55,547 nucleotides of DNA, from contig JAPPEF010000090.1 in assembly GCA_028875335.1 (NCBI GenBank), positions 1 to 55,547 on the forward strand, given 5' to 3'. Each line of letters starts with the position of its first letter. The stretch's first letter is position 1. The notes under the pieces were generated by a model. The model worked only from the letters and a program-made list of their open reading frames with translations. It did not search any database and was not told the origin of the DNA. This DNA is from Gemmatimonadota bacterium. Its GTDB lineage: Bacteria; Latescibacterota; UBA2968; UBA8231. Both the position numbers and the translations under genes were made by a program. Shown in pieces: positions 25,315 through 34,319 of the stretch.

Positions 25315-25920
25315 ATGCGAGCAGATGGGACAGGCCGGGTAGCCGGCATCATTTTGGCGGCGGGCATGTCTACCCGCATGGGACAGCTCAAACAGCTATT
25401 GCCCTTAGGGGGGCGGGCGGCTATTGAGTGGATCGCCGAGGTCGTGGGGCAGCGGTTGGATGAAGTGGTGGTCGTACTCGGCCATCGCGCTGAGGAGATT
25501 GTCCCAGTGTTGGCCGCTTATCCGGTCCGTTGGGTCGTCAATGCCGACTATCAAACAGGGATGCTCTCTTCCATACAATGCGCTGTGCGAGCGGTGGATA
25601 CAGAAGCTGATTACTTGATTTGCTTAGGTGATCAACCCCGGCTGAGCGGAGCCGTAGTAGAGCAGGTTTTGCAGGCGAGAACACAGATGGACGAGGGCAT
25701 TATCATACCCACAGCCAACGGAAAAAGAGGGCATCCCGTATTGATTCGCAATGTCTATCGAGCGGAAATTTTGGGCTTGCCGCTGGATGTGGGATTGAAT
25801 GCGGTGACGCGGGGCCATCCCGAGGATACGTACGAATTGCCGGTGGCAGAGGACGCCATTCTAATCGACATGGACACGCCAGCCGACTACCGGCGCGAAC
25901 TGGAACAGTGGCCAGAGTAA
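25315..25920 (+). CDS. mocA: MocA-type molybdenum cofactor nucleotidyltransferase
   Basis: 201 residues. LAAGMSTRMGQLKQLLPLGG is the nucleotide-binding start of MobA/MocA-like enzymes; CLGDQPRL holds the metal-binding Asp, and RGHPVLI plus DIDTP-like MDTPAD close the fold. MocA attaches CMP to molybdopterin for xanthine dehydrogenase-type enzymes. The neighbour XdhC, 3 bases downstream, supports this role. No molybdoenzyme is visible in the window, so its client is elsewhere. Confidence 0.88.
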   Translation: MRADGTGRVAGIILAAGMSTRMGQLKQLLPLGGRAAIEWIAEVVGQRLDEVVVVLGHRAEEIVPVLAAYPVRWVVNADYQTGMLSSIQCAVRAVDTEADYLICLGDQPRLSGAVVEQVLQARTQMDEGIIIPTANGKRGHPVLIRNVYRAEILGLPLDVGLNAVTRGHPEDTYELPVAEDAILIDMDTPADYRRELEQWPE

Positions 25921-25923
25921 ATT

Positions 25924-27024
25924 ATGGAAGACATCCTCACTGAAATTGTTCGGCGCAAGGAGCAGGGAGAGCGCATGGCTTTGGCTTCGCTTGTGTGGAG
26001 CACCGGCTCGATTCCCATGAGTGAGCGGGCCAAAATGATCGTCGCCGAGGAAGGGGACGTGGTCGGCACCATCGGCGGTGGATGCCTCGAAGCCGAGGTC
26101 TTGAGCGCTGGCCGCATCGCGCTGGAGACCGGAGAAAACCAGCTCATGCGCTACACCATGACGGAAAAACAAGCCGGGGAGAGCGGCTTAAATTGCGGCG
26201 GGAGCGTGCGGATTTACACCGAAGTCATCGAACCGGACGAGGGGGCCGACTTCTATAGCCGTGTGCTAGCGGCGCGTCAGGCGCGCAGCGGTTGCGCGCT
26301 GGCGACCCTGCTCAAAAGCCGTTTTGACGCCACTGGGGAGGGGAAGCTGTGGCTGGGGGCTGACGGCAGCATCTGCGGCTCACTGGGCACTCCTGAAGCC
26401 GATCGTCAGGTGGAGAAGCGCTTGCCCGAAGTGATCGTGCACGAGCGCGGCCTAGTCTGTGCGTTGGACCCGAGTGCCGCGCTAGGAGAGTCCGCGGAAG
26501 TATTTATCGAGCCGTTCCTGCCCGAACCGGTGCTCTACGTCTTCGGCGGAGGCCACGTAGGCGGGCAGATTTGCGCGCTGGCCAAAAACGTGGGCTTCCG
26601 CGTCGTCCTCATTGACGACCGCCCGACGTTTGCCAATCCCGAGCGGCATCCACAGGCCGATGAGTGCTTAGTCGCCGGCATGGAAGAGGTATTCGCCGAT
26701 TTGCCCATCGACGATCAGTCCTACATCGTCGCGGCCACCCGCGGCCACCAGCACGACGAAATTGTCGTTGAAGCGGCGATTAAGACTCCGGCGCGCTATA
26801 TCGGAATGCTGGGCAGCGAGCGCAAGAAGCTCATTTTGTGGCGGCGGATCGCCGAGCGCGGCGGGGACTCGCAGCGCTTGGACGCAGTCTTTGCGCCAAT
26901 TGGATTCAACATCGGCGCGGATACCCCGGCCGAGATCGCGGTCAGCGTCGTCGCCGAGTTGATCGAGCAGCGGCGCGGAACGCCCAAAGTGTGGAAGACA
27001 AAGAGAAAAACTCATGGGGGATGA
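25924..27024 (+). CDS. xdhC: XdhC/CoxI-family molybdoenzyme maturation factor
   Basis: 366 residues. XdhC N-terminal domain (about 1-90: ASLVWSTGSIPMSERAKM, GTIGGGCLEAEV) and C-terminal Rossmann domain (VLYVFGGGHVGGQICALAK, IDDRPTFANPERHP, RYIGMLGSERKK). XdhC binds molybdenum cofactor, helps sulfurate it and inserts it into xanthine dehydrogenase-type enzymes. It follows mocA by 3 bases; the nitrilase gene overlaps its end by 11 bases. Confidence 0.92.
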   Translation: MEDILTEIVRRKEQGERMALASLVWSTGSIPMSERAKMIVAEEGDVVGTIGGGCLEAEVLSAGRIALETGENQLMRYTMTEKQAGESGLNCGGSVRIYTEVIEPDEGADFYSRVLAARQARSGCALATLLKSRFDATGEGKLWLGADGSICGSLGTPEADRQVEKRLPEVIVHERGLVCALDPSAALGESAEVFIEPFLPEPVLYVFGGGHVGGQICALAKNVGFRVVLIDDRPTFANPERHPQADECLVAGMEEVFADLPIDDQSYIVAATRGHQHDEIVVEAAIKTPARYIGMLGSERKKLILWRRIAERGGDSQRLDAVFAPIGFNIGADTPAEIAVSVVAELIEQRRGTPKVWKTKRKTHGG

Positions 27025-28024
27025 ACTGCGCTACGGGGTGGCCGCCTGTCAGGTTGACCAACCCAATCCCACCGACCGCGCTGAAATGGCTCGCAATACG
27101 GCGCGTATGATCGAAATGGTCGATATGGCCGTTGAAGGCTACGGGCCGTTTATGGACATCAAGCTGCTGGCCTTTCCCGAATTTGGTCACGCCGCGCCGA
27201 TTTATCCCACCGCCAAGAGTTTGCTGGCTAAATTGGCCGTTCCCATTCCCAATGAGCACACGGCCCGCTTAGAGGACAAGGCCCGCGAATTGGGCGTGTA
27301 CATCCAAACAGCCTCTTTCCTCGAAGAAGATCCCCAATGGCCGGGTAAGGTGTTCAACACGACCTGTCTGCTCGGGCCGGAAGGGCTGTGGTACAAGTAC
27401 CGCAAGGTCAATCCTTGGGTCCCTTGGGAAGTCCACACCAGCCCCCACGACTTGGCTGACTATGAGGACGAACTGTTCCCAGTAGCCCAGACGCCCATCG
27501 GCTGCATTGGCGCGGCGATTTGCTACGACTGGCTCTTTCCCGAGCCGCTGCGCCAACTCACAGCCAACGGTGCTGAAATCCTCGTCCGCGTCTCGGCCTA
27601 TATGGATCCTTGGGGGGCGACGCCGCCGATGGATTGGTGGACGACGGTCAATCGCTGTCGGGCCTTGGAAAATACGGCGTACGTGCTTGCCGCCAATCAA
27701 GGGGCCGAACTGAGTCACTATCCGCCTTTTTCTTGGCCGGGTGGTTCAATGGTCGTCGATTTCGACGGCCGCATCCTCGCGCAAGCCGACCCGGGGTCAG
27801 GGGAAAAAATCGTCGTCTCCGAAGTCGATATCGGGGCTTTGAGGCACATCCGCCAGCGGCGCGCCGGTCACCACACCTTGGCCCACCTGCGTAGCGAGGC
27901 GTACCCCATGTACGGACAGCCGTACTATCCGCAGGGCAGTTTTTCCGCAGAGAACAATCACACCGTCGCTATGAATGAAGAGCGCATCTCCGAGGTTAAG
28001 CAGAGGATAACCCGGCAGTCGTGA
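27014..28024 (+). CDS. nitrilase-superfamily carbon-nitrogen hydrolase
   Basis: 336 residues. Catalytic Glu in FPEFGHA, Lys in YKYRKVNPW and Cys in GAAICYDWLFPE form the nitrilase triad, and the fold continues with ENTAYVLAANQ. It hydrolyses an amide or nitrile; the substrate is not readable. It overlaps xdhC by 11 bases and the methyltransferase by 4, so the three are translationally linked. With XdhC and MocA around it, a role in purine or N-heterocycle breakdown is a guess. Confidence 0.88.
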   Translation: MGDELRYGVAACQVDQPNPTDRAEMARNTARMIEMVDMAVEGYGPFMDIKLLAFPEFGHAAPIYPTAKSLLAKLAVPIPNEHTARLEDKARELGVYIQTASFLEEDPQWPGKVFNTTCLLGPEGLWYKYRKVNPWVPWEVHTSPHDLADYEDELFPVAQTPIGCIGAAICYDWLFPEPLRQLTANGAEILVRVSAYMDPWGATPPMDWWTTVNRCRALENTAYVLAANQGAELSHYPPFSWPGGSMVVDFDGRILAQADPGSGEKIVVSEVDIGALRHIRQRRAGHHTLAHLRSEAYPMYGQPYYPQGSFSAENNHTVAMNEERISEVKQRITRQS

Positions 28025-28767
28025 AGTGCTATGGCGACCGGCAGATTCGCCGCACCCTGAGCAAGTACGACACTCGACAGGTGCGCCGCACCTTGGCAAC
28101 CGGCCGCGAACTGCAGATGACGGCAGTCGGCGATGTAGATGCCTTGGTGGACCGCATGATCGAGCGTGAAGGGCGGCTCCAGAGAGTGGAGCGCTTTCCC
28201 TATTGGGCCGAGCTGTGGCCGACGGCTTTGGCCATGGCCCAGTGGTTTTGCCGCGCCGAGGAGCCAATCCCCAGAGGTTGGATCTGCGAATTAGGCTGCG
28301 GCTTGGGGCTGGTGGGCATTGCCTTAGCCAAGCTCGGTTGGCGCGTTGAAGCGACCGATTTTGTCGAGGACGCGCTGATTTTCGCCGCCCACAATGCTCG
28401 GCTCAACAAAGTCCAGCACAACCACCGGGTGGCCTATTTGGACTGGCGCAATCCCGTGGGAGGGCCGTGCGAGTGCTTGGTGGGGTCGGACATTGTTTAC
28501 GAAAAGAAGAATCACCGTTATCTCGAACGCATTCTGCACAAGCTGCTGCTGCCCGGCGGCCGCTTTTACCTCGGGGATCCGCAGCGCAAGGACGCCGCTG
28601 CCTTCGTCTCCCGGCTCGTCGCCCAAGGCTATAGTCAGCGGCGAGAAACGCAAGTCGAGACGTGTAATTCCGTCGAGTACCAAGTCTCTATCTACGTATT
28701 TACCAAGCCTCAAGACGCCAGCAGGGCGGCGCAGATGCCGGACAGAGGACTCAACTCACTGCACTAG
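28021..28767 (+). CDS. class I SAM methyltransferase, lysine-methyltransferase (METTL/FAM86)-like
   Basis: 248 residues. FPYWAELWPTALAMA, ELGCGLGLVGIALAKLGWRV (motif I), EATDFVEDAL, and SDIVYEKKNHRYLERIL with LLPGGRFYL form the Methyltransf_16 pattern of seven-strand protein lysine methyltransferases. The first 45 residues are an extra basic region. GTG 28021 overlaps the nitrilase stop by 4 bases. It ends convergently with cotH, overlapping by 12 bases. Target unknown. Confidence 0.82.
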   Translation: MKCYGDRQIRRTLSKYDTRQVRRTLATGRELQMTAVGDVDALVDRMIEREGRLQRVERFPYWAELWPTALAMAQWFCRAEEPIPRGWICELGCGLGLVGIALAKLGWRVEATDFVEDALIFAAHNARLNKVQHNHRVAYLDWRNPVGGPCECLVGSDIVYEKKNHRYLERILHKLLLPGGRFYLGDPQRKDAAAFVSRLVAQGYSQRRETQVETCNSVEYQVSIYVFTKPQDASRAAQMPDRGLNSLH

Positions 28768-31335
28768 GGTGAACTTGCGCGTCTGCAGGAACGGACCGGC
28801 CTCTAGGCGGTAGAAGTACAGACCGCTAGACACGGCGTGACCGCGCTGGTCGCGGCCGTTCCAAGTGATGGAATACTGGCCGGACGCCAAGGTGCCTGAC
28901 AACAGGGAGACGACGCGCTGCCCGCTGAGGTTGTATATCTCCAGCCTCACGAAGAGATCTTCACTCACCCCGGCAGCGGGGATGGTGAAGGGGATGATGG
29001 TGGTGCCGTTGAAGGGGTTGGGGTAGTTCTGCCCCAGCAGGAAGCTCGACGGCAGCGGAGCGTCGCTGCCCTCGGTCACGGCCGTGATCATGCTGGAATT
29101 GTCGCCCCCCGGCGTGGGCTGGTCGAGGAAGCCGAAGCGGGACGGGTCCTCCGGCAGACGTCCATAGGAGACATCGTCGAGCTGGCCACCAAAGGACACG
29201 AGATCCAGCAGTGCCCCGCCATTGCTCGCCGCGTCGGTGAGGGCCACCACTTCGCCTGACTGCGAGAGCTTGAAGTTGGCGTGCAGCCCCGGGTTGTCGC
29301 CTTCATCGTCATCGGCCCACACCACGAGGCTGGCACCTGGAGCCAATACCGTACCTGCGGGCAGGCTCCACTTGTGCAGATCCTCGGTGTTGTCGCTGAG
29401 GAACATCCCCGACAGGTCCACCTGCTTGTTACTGACATTGGTCAACTCGATCCAGTCGTCGCTGTCGCCCTGGGGGTCAAGGACGGCCCCCCGGTTGGCC
29501 GCCATCAGCTCCGTGATCCAGATCGGGCTGGTGGCGGCCAGCGGCGCGTTGGCGAGCAAGGCGTACACATCGTGCTCTGCACCAGCGGGAGCATAGGCGA
29601 CCGTGCCGAAGCCGTCGGCGGCGCGGGCCTCGACATAGTAGCGCACCCAGCCCCTGTCGGGCAGGAGCAGGTGGGCACCGTAGGTGCCGTCGTTGGCTGA
29701 GCCATCGCCGTGGGCACCGTCGTCGAGCATGACTAGGGTGCTGAAGGATCCGGTCAGACCGGGGGACCAGTGCAGGAGCACCTCGACCACGGCGGGCGTG
29801 GCCGCGAGGCTAGCGGTGATGTGTGCCTGCGAGCTGGTGCGCTCCGTGTTCACGGCGAGGATTTCAGGCGAAGGTCGATTCACTTCGGCGTGGGACAGGA
29901 GGAAGGCGCGCCGTTCCCTCACAAAGCGCTCCAGCTCGGCGGGGCTGGCCTCAAAGGCCTCGGTGGTATAGAACTTGCGGGGATCGGCTCGCACCTCGGT
30001 CTCGATAAGCTGCTTGTACTGCTCCACCTGTGGCCCCAAGGTCTCCCAGGTCAGCGACCGGTTCAGCACGGTGCGCACATGGGCGAGGTAGCGCTGCCGC
30101 AGGGTAGGTACGCTCAACAGTTGGCTGATGACGGGGCGGTCGGTGTTGTCTTCGCCGGCCATGGGATCGCTGGTGATCAGCCGGGCGTTGAGGGCTTCGT
30201 TGCCGTCGTACTGGAGGGGGTGCATGCGCCCGCTCTCAGGCTCGTAGTAGAGCTGGTAGTCTGACCCCTTGGTCAGGTAGCTGTCGTCGTCCCCAAGGAC
30301 GCTTTCCACGGCGAGGAACCACAACCAGCGGTCCACGTCCATGATCGGTTCGAGAGCCTCCGCGAGTTGGTCGGCGGGCGTGTTGTTGAGCGCCTCACAC
30401 AGCGCGATCAGGTGCGCCCATGGGTCATCGGTGTTTTCTGCCTTGAGTAGGTAGAGGGACTCGTACGCGGTCGGATCGTCGCCCAGATAGGTCAGAGCCC
30501 TTTCTCCGCCGAAGGCCCCGCCTCCTGGCTGCCGGCCTGGGTTGGTTGCCGTTGTATCGGCATTAGGTGGCACCCCGCCTCTTGGGGGTCGCTGGCCTGG
30601 GTTGGTTGCTGTTGTATCGACATTGATTGGCACCCCGCCGCGTGGGGGCCGTTGGCCTGGGTTGTTTCCCGCGCCATCCGGTTGGCCACCTCCCGCACCG
30701 CCGGTCTCGACCTTCCAGCGGTCGCCGTCGTTGCTGGGAAACCACTCGGCCACCATGTCGGCGTTGATCTGCTGGACATTGGCGTACACTCCCCAATTCT
30801 GCCCGTTGATGGTCAGATGCACGTGGTTGGCCTTGGGCGTGGGGACGTAGTTGCGGGCCTCGTGGAAGTAGAGGACCTCGCGCATGAAAGAGGGATCCAG
30901 ATAGGCATTGTGGAGATTGAGGGTCCGGTAGCCCATCAGCGTCTGGTCTTCGTCGACAAAGTCCATCTCGATGTTGAAGGACTTTTTCTCGGAGTCTCCC
31001 GTCCTCGTGTAGGATGTGTTGCCGCGGAAGCGCACGCCCACCTCGGGATAGGTGACGCCCTCTACGGTCAGATCGGCGAGGATGTTCTCGCCGGTGCCGT
31101 AGTTGGCGGTGAGCTGGTCCCACCAGTCGGCTGGCTCGAAACGCAACTCGAATGTCCGCAGGACCGTCTCATCGTACAGGGTACTGGCCGACGGCCCGGA
31201 CTGGATCAGGGTGGCCCCATCATCGCTCAGGTGTATGCTGGGCGACAGATCCGCTTGCAGAGCCGTCGTTGATAGCAACGAGAAGAGGAGGAGCAGGGCA
31301 CCCCCGATGGGGCGCGAGCACGGACCGGCTGACAT
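28756..31335 (-). CDS. cotH-like: secreted CotH-kinase-family protein with lamin-tail and FlgD-like sorting domains
   Basis: 859 residues. Signal peptide (GGALLLLFSLLSTTALQA), CotH domain about 45-470 (VGVRFRGNTSYTRTG, LNLHNAYLDPSFMREVL, GVYANVQQINADMV, PLQYDGNEALN), a lamin-tail domain about 615-735 (ITELMAANRGAVLDPQGDSD), and a C-terminal FlgD-like/type A sorting module (GQNYPNPFNGTT, SGLYFYRLEAG). CotH proteins are secreted atypical kinases that phosphorylate proteins. An inserted Pro/Gly-rich tandem repeat lies in the CotH domain at DNA 30534-30670. AAGGA is well placed before ATG 31335. It is the last gene of the HlyD/VTC/DUF4956 operon. Confidence 0.9.
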   Translation of the reverse strand: MSAGPCSRPIGGALLLLFSLLSTTALQADLSPSIHLSDDGATLIQSGPSASTLYDETVLRTFELRFEPADWWDQLTANYGTGENILADLTVEGVTYPEVGVRFRGNTSYTRTGDSEKKSFNIEMDFVDEDQTLMGYRTLNLHNAYLDPSFMREVLYFHEARNYVPTPKANHVHLTINGQNWGVYANVQQINADMVAEWFPSNDGDRWKVETGGAGGGQPDGAGNNPGQRPPRGGVPINVDTTATNPGQRPPRGGVPPNADTTATNPGRQPGGGAFGGERALTYLGDDPTAYESLYLLKAENTDDPWAHLIALCEALNNTPADQLAEALEPIMDVDRWLWFLAVESVLGDDDSYLTKGSDYQLYYEPESGRMHPLQYDGNEALNARLITSDPMAGEDNTDRPVISQLLSVPTLRQRYLAHVRTVLNRSLTWETLGPQVEQYKQLIETEVRADPRKFYTTEAFEASPAELERFVRERRAFLLSHAEVNRPSPEILAVNTERTSSQAHITASLAATPAVVEVLLHWSPGLTGSFSTLVMLDDGAHGDGSANDGTYGAHLLLPDRGWVRYYVEARAADGFGTVAYAPAGAEHDVYALLANAPLAATSPIWITELMAANRGAVLDPQGDSDDWIELTNVSNKQVDLSGMFLSDNTEDLHKWSLPAGTVLAPGASLVVWADDDEGDNPGLHANFKLSQSGEVVALTDAASNGGALLDLVSFGGQLDDVSYGRLPEDPSRFGFLDQPTPGGDNSSMITAVTEGSDAPLPSSFLLGQNYPNPFNGTTIIPFTIPAAGVSEDLFVRLEIYNLSGQRVVSLLSGTLASGQYSITWNGRDQRGHAVSSGLYFYRLEAGPFLQTRKFTLVQ
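30534..30670. repeat. 60-bp tandem repeat inside cotH
   Basis: Two 60-bp units at 30534-30593 and 30594-30653, plus a partial third, each starting GGCCTGGGTTG. In the protein they give repeats of NPGQRPPRGGVPxNxDTTAT (minus strand). The unit is a multiple of three, so copy number can vary without breaking the frame. It forms a flexible loop between CotH segments. Confidence 0.85.
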
Positions 31336-31371
31336 GGCGTTGTCCTTTCTGAATGGCGAGGGATGGAGTGC

Positions 31372-32055
31372 TCAGTCGTAGTCTTCGTCGAAGAACAGGT
31401 TCACGCGACCGATCTGGGGCAGGGCACGTAGTTCCGAGACCAGCCGGCTGGAGGCATCCTCGTTCCTAAGACTCACGTAGAAGGAAAGCTCGAGATCGTC
31501 CCCTCCGGCTTGGGACTGAGTGTTGACGAGGTGATGGCGGCGGCAGAAGCGGCGTAGGATGTCGGGGTAGGGTGCTTCAATCCCGGCGCTCGGTGTGTAG
31601 GTCATTTGTAGCAGGTAGTCGCGCTGGCGGCGGGAGCGCGACTGGACCTTCTCGACACCGAGCATGGCCAGCCCGATCGCCATGGTCCCGCCGAGGGAGA
31701 TGGCGGCTAGACCGACACCGGCCGCCATGCCCCCGGCGAGGCTGAAGAAGATGAAGACGATGTCGCGCACGTCCTTGACTGCGGTGCGGAAGCGGATGAT
31801 GGACATGGCACCGACCAGCCCGAAAGCCCGAGCTAGGTTGTTGCCAATGACCATAATGACGACGCAGGTGATCATTGCCAGAACGATCAACGCGCTGACG
31901 AAGGCGTTGGCATTGCTCGACCGGTGCGTGACCCAGCGGTAGAAGCGAGCCACCATCAGACCGCACACGAGGGCCACGGCCAAGTTGGTGGCCGCCTGTT
32001 GCGGACTCAAGGCCAGTGGTGAGATCAGGCTACTCACATCCTGAAAGGCATTCAC
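31372..32055 (-). CDS. DUF4956 membrane protein
   Basis: 227 residues from GTG 32055. Four hydrophobic segments in the first 140 residues, with the family hallmark GAMSIIRFRTAVKDVRDIVF between them, then a soluble domain of about 85 residues ending FFDEDYD. DUF4956 genes commonly sit beside VTC-domain and CotH genes. The GTG overlaps the VTC stop by 4 bases and has AGGTGA before it. Role unknown; a membrane partner for the VTC enzyme is plausible. Confidence 0.88.
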   Translation of the reverse strand: MNAFQDVSSLISPLALSPQQAATNLAVALVCGLMVARFYRWVTHRSSNANAFVSALIVLAMITCVVIMVIGNNLARAFGLVGAMSIIRFRTAVKDVRDIVFIFFSLAGGMAAGVGLAAISLGGTMAIGLAMLGVEKVQSRSRRQRDYLLQMTYTPSAGIEAPYPDILRRFCRRHHLVNTQSQAGGDDLELSFYVSLRNEDASSRLVSELRALPQIGRVNLFFDEDYD

Positions 32056-32816
32056 GGGCTCACCTGCCGCCCGCCAAGGCCCGCTGATCGCCGGGGCAGG
32101 TCGTGATCGTCGAGGCAGTTGCAGTACTTGGAGAACGAGGCGCGCCTTAGACCGAAGTCGCTGACGATACTCTTGAGCCACGAAGGACTAGCGCCGTAGT
32201 GCTTGACCTCGACCACTGTATCGCGCTGTGCCCGCACCACGGGCTGCCGGCCGAACAGCTCGGTGGCTCCGGGGAAGGCGCGACTGCGGAGACTGCTGTC
32301 CAGCGTAATGCGCAGATCGTTGTTGAAGCGTCCGAAGTAAGCCTCGCGCTCGTAGCGGGTGAGGACCACCGGGCGCAGCCCGTGGCGGCGGATCCGGTAC
32401 AGGAAACGGCACATATCCTCCTTCGCCCGGTCATCGCTCTTGTCGGATAAGGCGTAGCGCTCCACATCGCCGGTCGCCAGCAGGGCGTCGAGGTCGTGGT
32501 GCAGCACCCAGGCCCGGGCCTGGGAAACGACGCGGTCGTCCTTGCGCTTGATCTCGAGCACCACCGGGGCGTCATCGGCCCCCTCGTTGTAGCCTCGAAG
32601 ACGCACCTTGTACCGGTGCTGCAGTCCGTCCACCTTCTGGTGGTAGGCGTCGAAGCCCGGCGTGTCGAAGTAGATGCTGTGGATGGTATAGCCCACCTTG
32701 CCCGGCGGCGTGTGCTTGTCCCGGACCACGAAGGGTTCGAGGGCGCGTCGTAGGGGCTCCAGCGTGTCCTGCGTCGCCGGGTACTTCAACTCGTATCGGT
32801 CTCTTCGAGCGTCCAT
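32052..32816 (-). CDS. VTC-domain polyphosphate polymerase-like protein
   Basis: 254 residues. VTC domain: RYELKYPATQ at the start, IHSIYFDTPGFDAY, KVRLRGYNEG, VVLEIKRKDDRVVSQ, VLTRYEREAY, RITLDSSL and VVEVKHYG carry the conserved basic and acidic residues that line the tunnel of yeast Vtc4 and bind polyphosphate or NTP with metal. It may make polyphosphate from ATP. No SPX domain is present. It is translationally coupled to DUF4956. Confidence 0.9.
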   Translation of the reverse strand: MDARRDRYELKYPATQDTLEPLRRALEPFVVRDKHTPPGKVGYTIHSIYFDTPGFDAYHQKVDGLQHRYKVRLRGYNEGADDAPVVLEIKRKDDRVVSQARAWVLHHDLDALLATGDVERYALSDKSDDRAKEDMCRFLYRIRRHGLRPVVLTRYEREAYFGRFNNDLRITLDSSLRSRAFPGATELFGRQPVVRAQRDTVVEVKHYGASPSWLKSIVSDFGLRRASFSKYCNCLDDHDLPRRSAGLGGRQVSP

Positions 32817-32868
32817 TCAAGGTATCCTGTGTCTGTGTTGTGTGTTTTGACGTTGTCGTCGGTCTGGG

Positions 32869-33933
32869 TCAGTGCGCCAGAATGCGTTGCAGGCGATCGA
32901 GAAAGGTTTGGGAGTCGGCGGTAATACGGCACTGTCCCACCAGTCCGGGCACGAGGGCTCCGTCCACGCTGTCCAGTCGGGCCACAACGGCCACGAACTG
33001 TCGCCCGTCAACGGCGGAGAATGCCTCGGTTTTTAGCCGCGTCAGTTGCCCGGACGACGGTGGCAGGCCGGCATCCCACTGCAATTGGACTGGAAGGCCC
33101 GGTTGTAGCCGCAGGTGATCGGTCCAGGCTACGGGCATGATAGCGGCCCAAGCGGTGGTATCCTGTACCACGGCCAGCGTGTCGCCGTGGCCCCCGAGGA
33201 AGCGGCCGTCAATGGGCGAGCGCACCACATCCGCCTCGATGTCGAGGCGCACTTGCTCTAGCTGGCTCAGCAGATCGGCGATCCGGGCCTCGATCCACCG
33301 GATCTCCTGCTCGGGGCCGCCCGTCTGAGCCGTCTGCAACTCGGCCTCGGCGATGCGGATGCGGAGGTCGGCGGCCTCAACGGCGGCCTCGACTAGCTCC
33401 AGATCGGCGGGGGCCACCAACTCGCGCTCGAAGAGCGACCGCTGACGAACTAGCGCGCGCCGCTGCTGGGCGGCCTCCGCCTGCGCTAGGGAGAGGCGCA
33501 CGTCAGCCTCGCGCACTAGGGAAGCCTTGCTGCCGGAGCGGGCTAGTTCCAAGTAGGCCCGCTCGACGTCTAGCTGCCCCTGCAGCTCCGCCTGTCGCCG
33601 AGCGGTCAGCGCAGAGAGCCGGCGGCCGATGGGATCACCAGCGGCCACGGCCACTCCTGAGGCTAGTTCCGGTAGGGTTTCGAAGCGAATGCGGTCGCCA
33701 CGCTCGGCACCAAGAATCGTCCGACGGAGGTGCCGCCCCTGTAAGTGGTCGGTGAGCGAACCGGTGATCACTCCGTCCGCGTCCTGCTGCAGCACCCACT
33801 CCTGACTCGGCACGGCCCGGGCCGACACGGTCAGATCGCCGGTCAAGGGGTTACAACCGGTTCCTAGGCTTAACACCAGCAGGAGGGGCACCGAGAATCC
33901 GACCGATCCCATGGAGCGTGCGGCGAGTCGCAT
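32869..33933 (-). CDS. HlyD/RND-adaptor-like lipoprotein
   Basis: 354 residues. Signal peptide ending in LSLGTGC (lipobox), so a periplasm-facing lipoprotein. Residues about 95-235 form a long alpha-helical hairpin rich in Ala, Glu, Leu and Arg, flanked by halves of a lipoyl-like and beta-barrel domain (RSPIDGRFLGGHGD). This is the shape of HlyD/MacA/AcrA adaptors. No transporter gene is next to it; instead it heads the operon with VTC, DUF4956 and CotH. GGGAG precedes ATG 33933 closely. Confidence 0.82.
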   Translation of the reverse strand: MRLAARSMGSVGFSVPLLLVLSLGTGCNPLTGDLTVSARAVPSQEWVLQQDADGVITGSLTDHLQGRHLRRTILGAERGDRIRFETLPELASGVAVAAGDPIGRRLSALTARRQAELQGQLDVERAYLELARSGSKASLVREADVRLSLAQAEAAQQRRALVRQRSLFERELVAPADLELVEAAVEAADLRIRIAEAELQTAQTGGPEQEIRWIEARIADLLSQLEQVRLDIEADVVRSPIDGRFLGGHGDTLAVVQDTTAWAAIMPVAWTDHLRLQPGLPVQLQWDAGLPPSSGQLTRLKTEAFSAVDGRQFVAVVARLDSVDGALVPGLVGQCRITADSQTFLDRLQRILAH

Positions 33934-34222
33934 CTTCTCCCTTTCCTTGTGCTTATCGCTATTGACTGTGATAACAAATGGTTCGGGTACTGTCCCTTAG
34001 ACAATCCATTCCCCTCACTCATTCCCAACAGTGGCGTCTTTTTTTCTTTAACTGATGTTACGCAGCGGCTATCGTCAGATGATGGTGATGCTCAACGCGC
34101 ATCGTCGAGTCGCACCGTATTGAAGCAACATGTGTACCACGCGAGCGCATTTTTTGGCAAAATGTCGTTTTACAGTGGGCAGGGCCTTGCATTTGGTGCA
34201 AAAGTGCCGAAGACCTAATGGG

Positions 34223-34250
34223 GCTATTTCGACCATTTGGTCGAAATAGC
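34223..34250. repeat. perfect 13-bp inverted repeat
   Basis: Arms GCTATTTCGACCA (34223-34235) and TGGTCGAAATAGC (34238-34250) are separated by TT. The core CGACCA/TGGTCG recurs in a second, shorter palindrome at 34320-34333. With only 2 bases between arms it is a better DNA-binding site for a dimeric regulator than an RNA hairpin. Confidence 0.8.
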
Positions 34251-34319
34251 GAGAGCTTTTAATGGCGTAAAATTATGTTTTTATTTGACCTATGACCAAT
34301 TCAGCCAAAGTCAAAAAAT

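Noticed and set aside
30534..30670. Short tandem repeat as CRISPR
   Set aside because: Units are adjacent with no spacers and lie in frame in cotH.
33949..34218. 89-codon open frame in the intergenic region
   Set aside because: No ribosome site, no recognisable protein or signal, and it lies in AT-richer regulatory-looking DNA.
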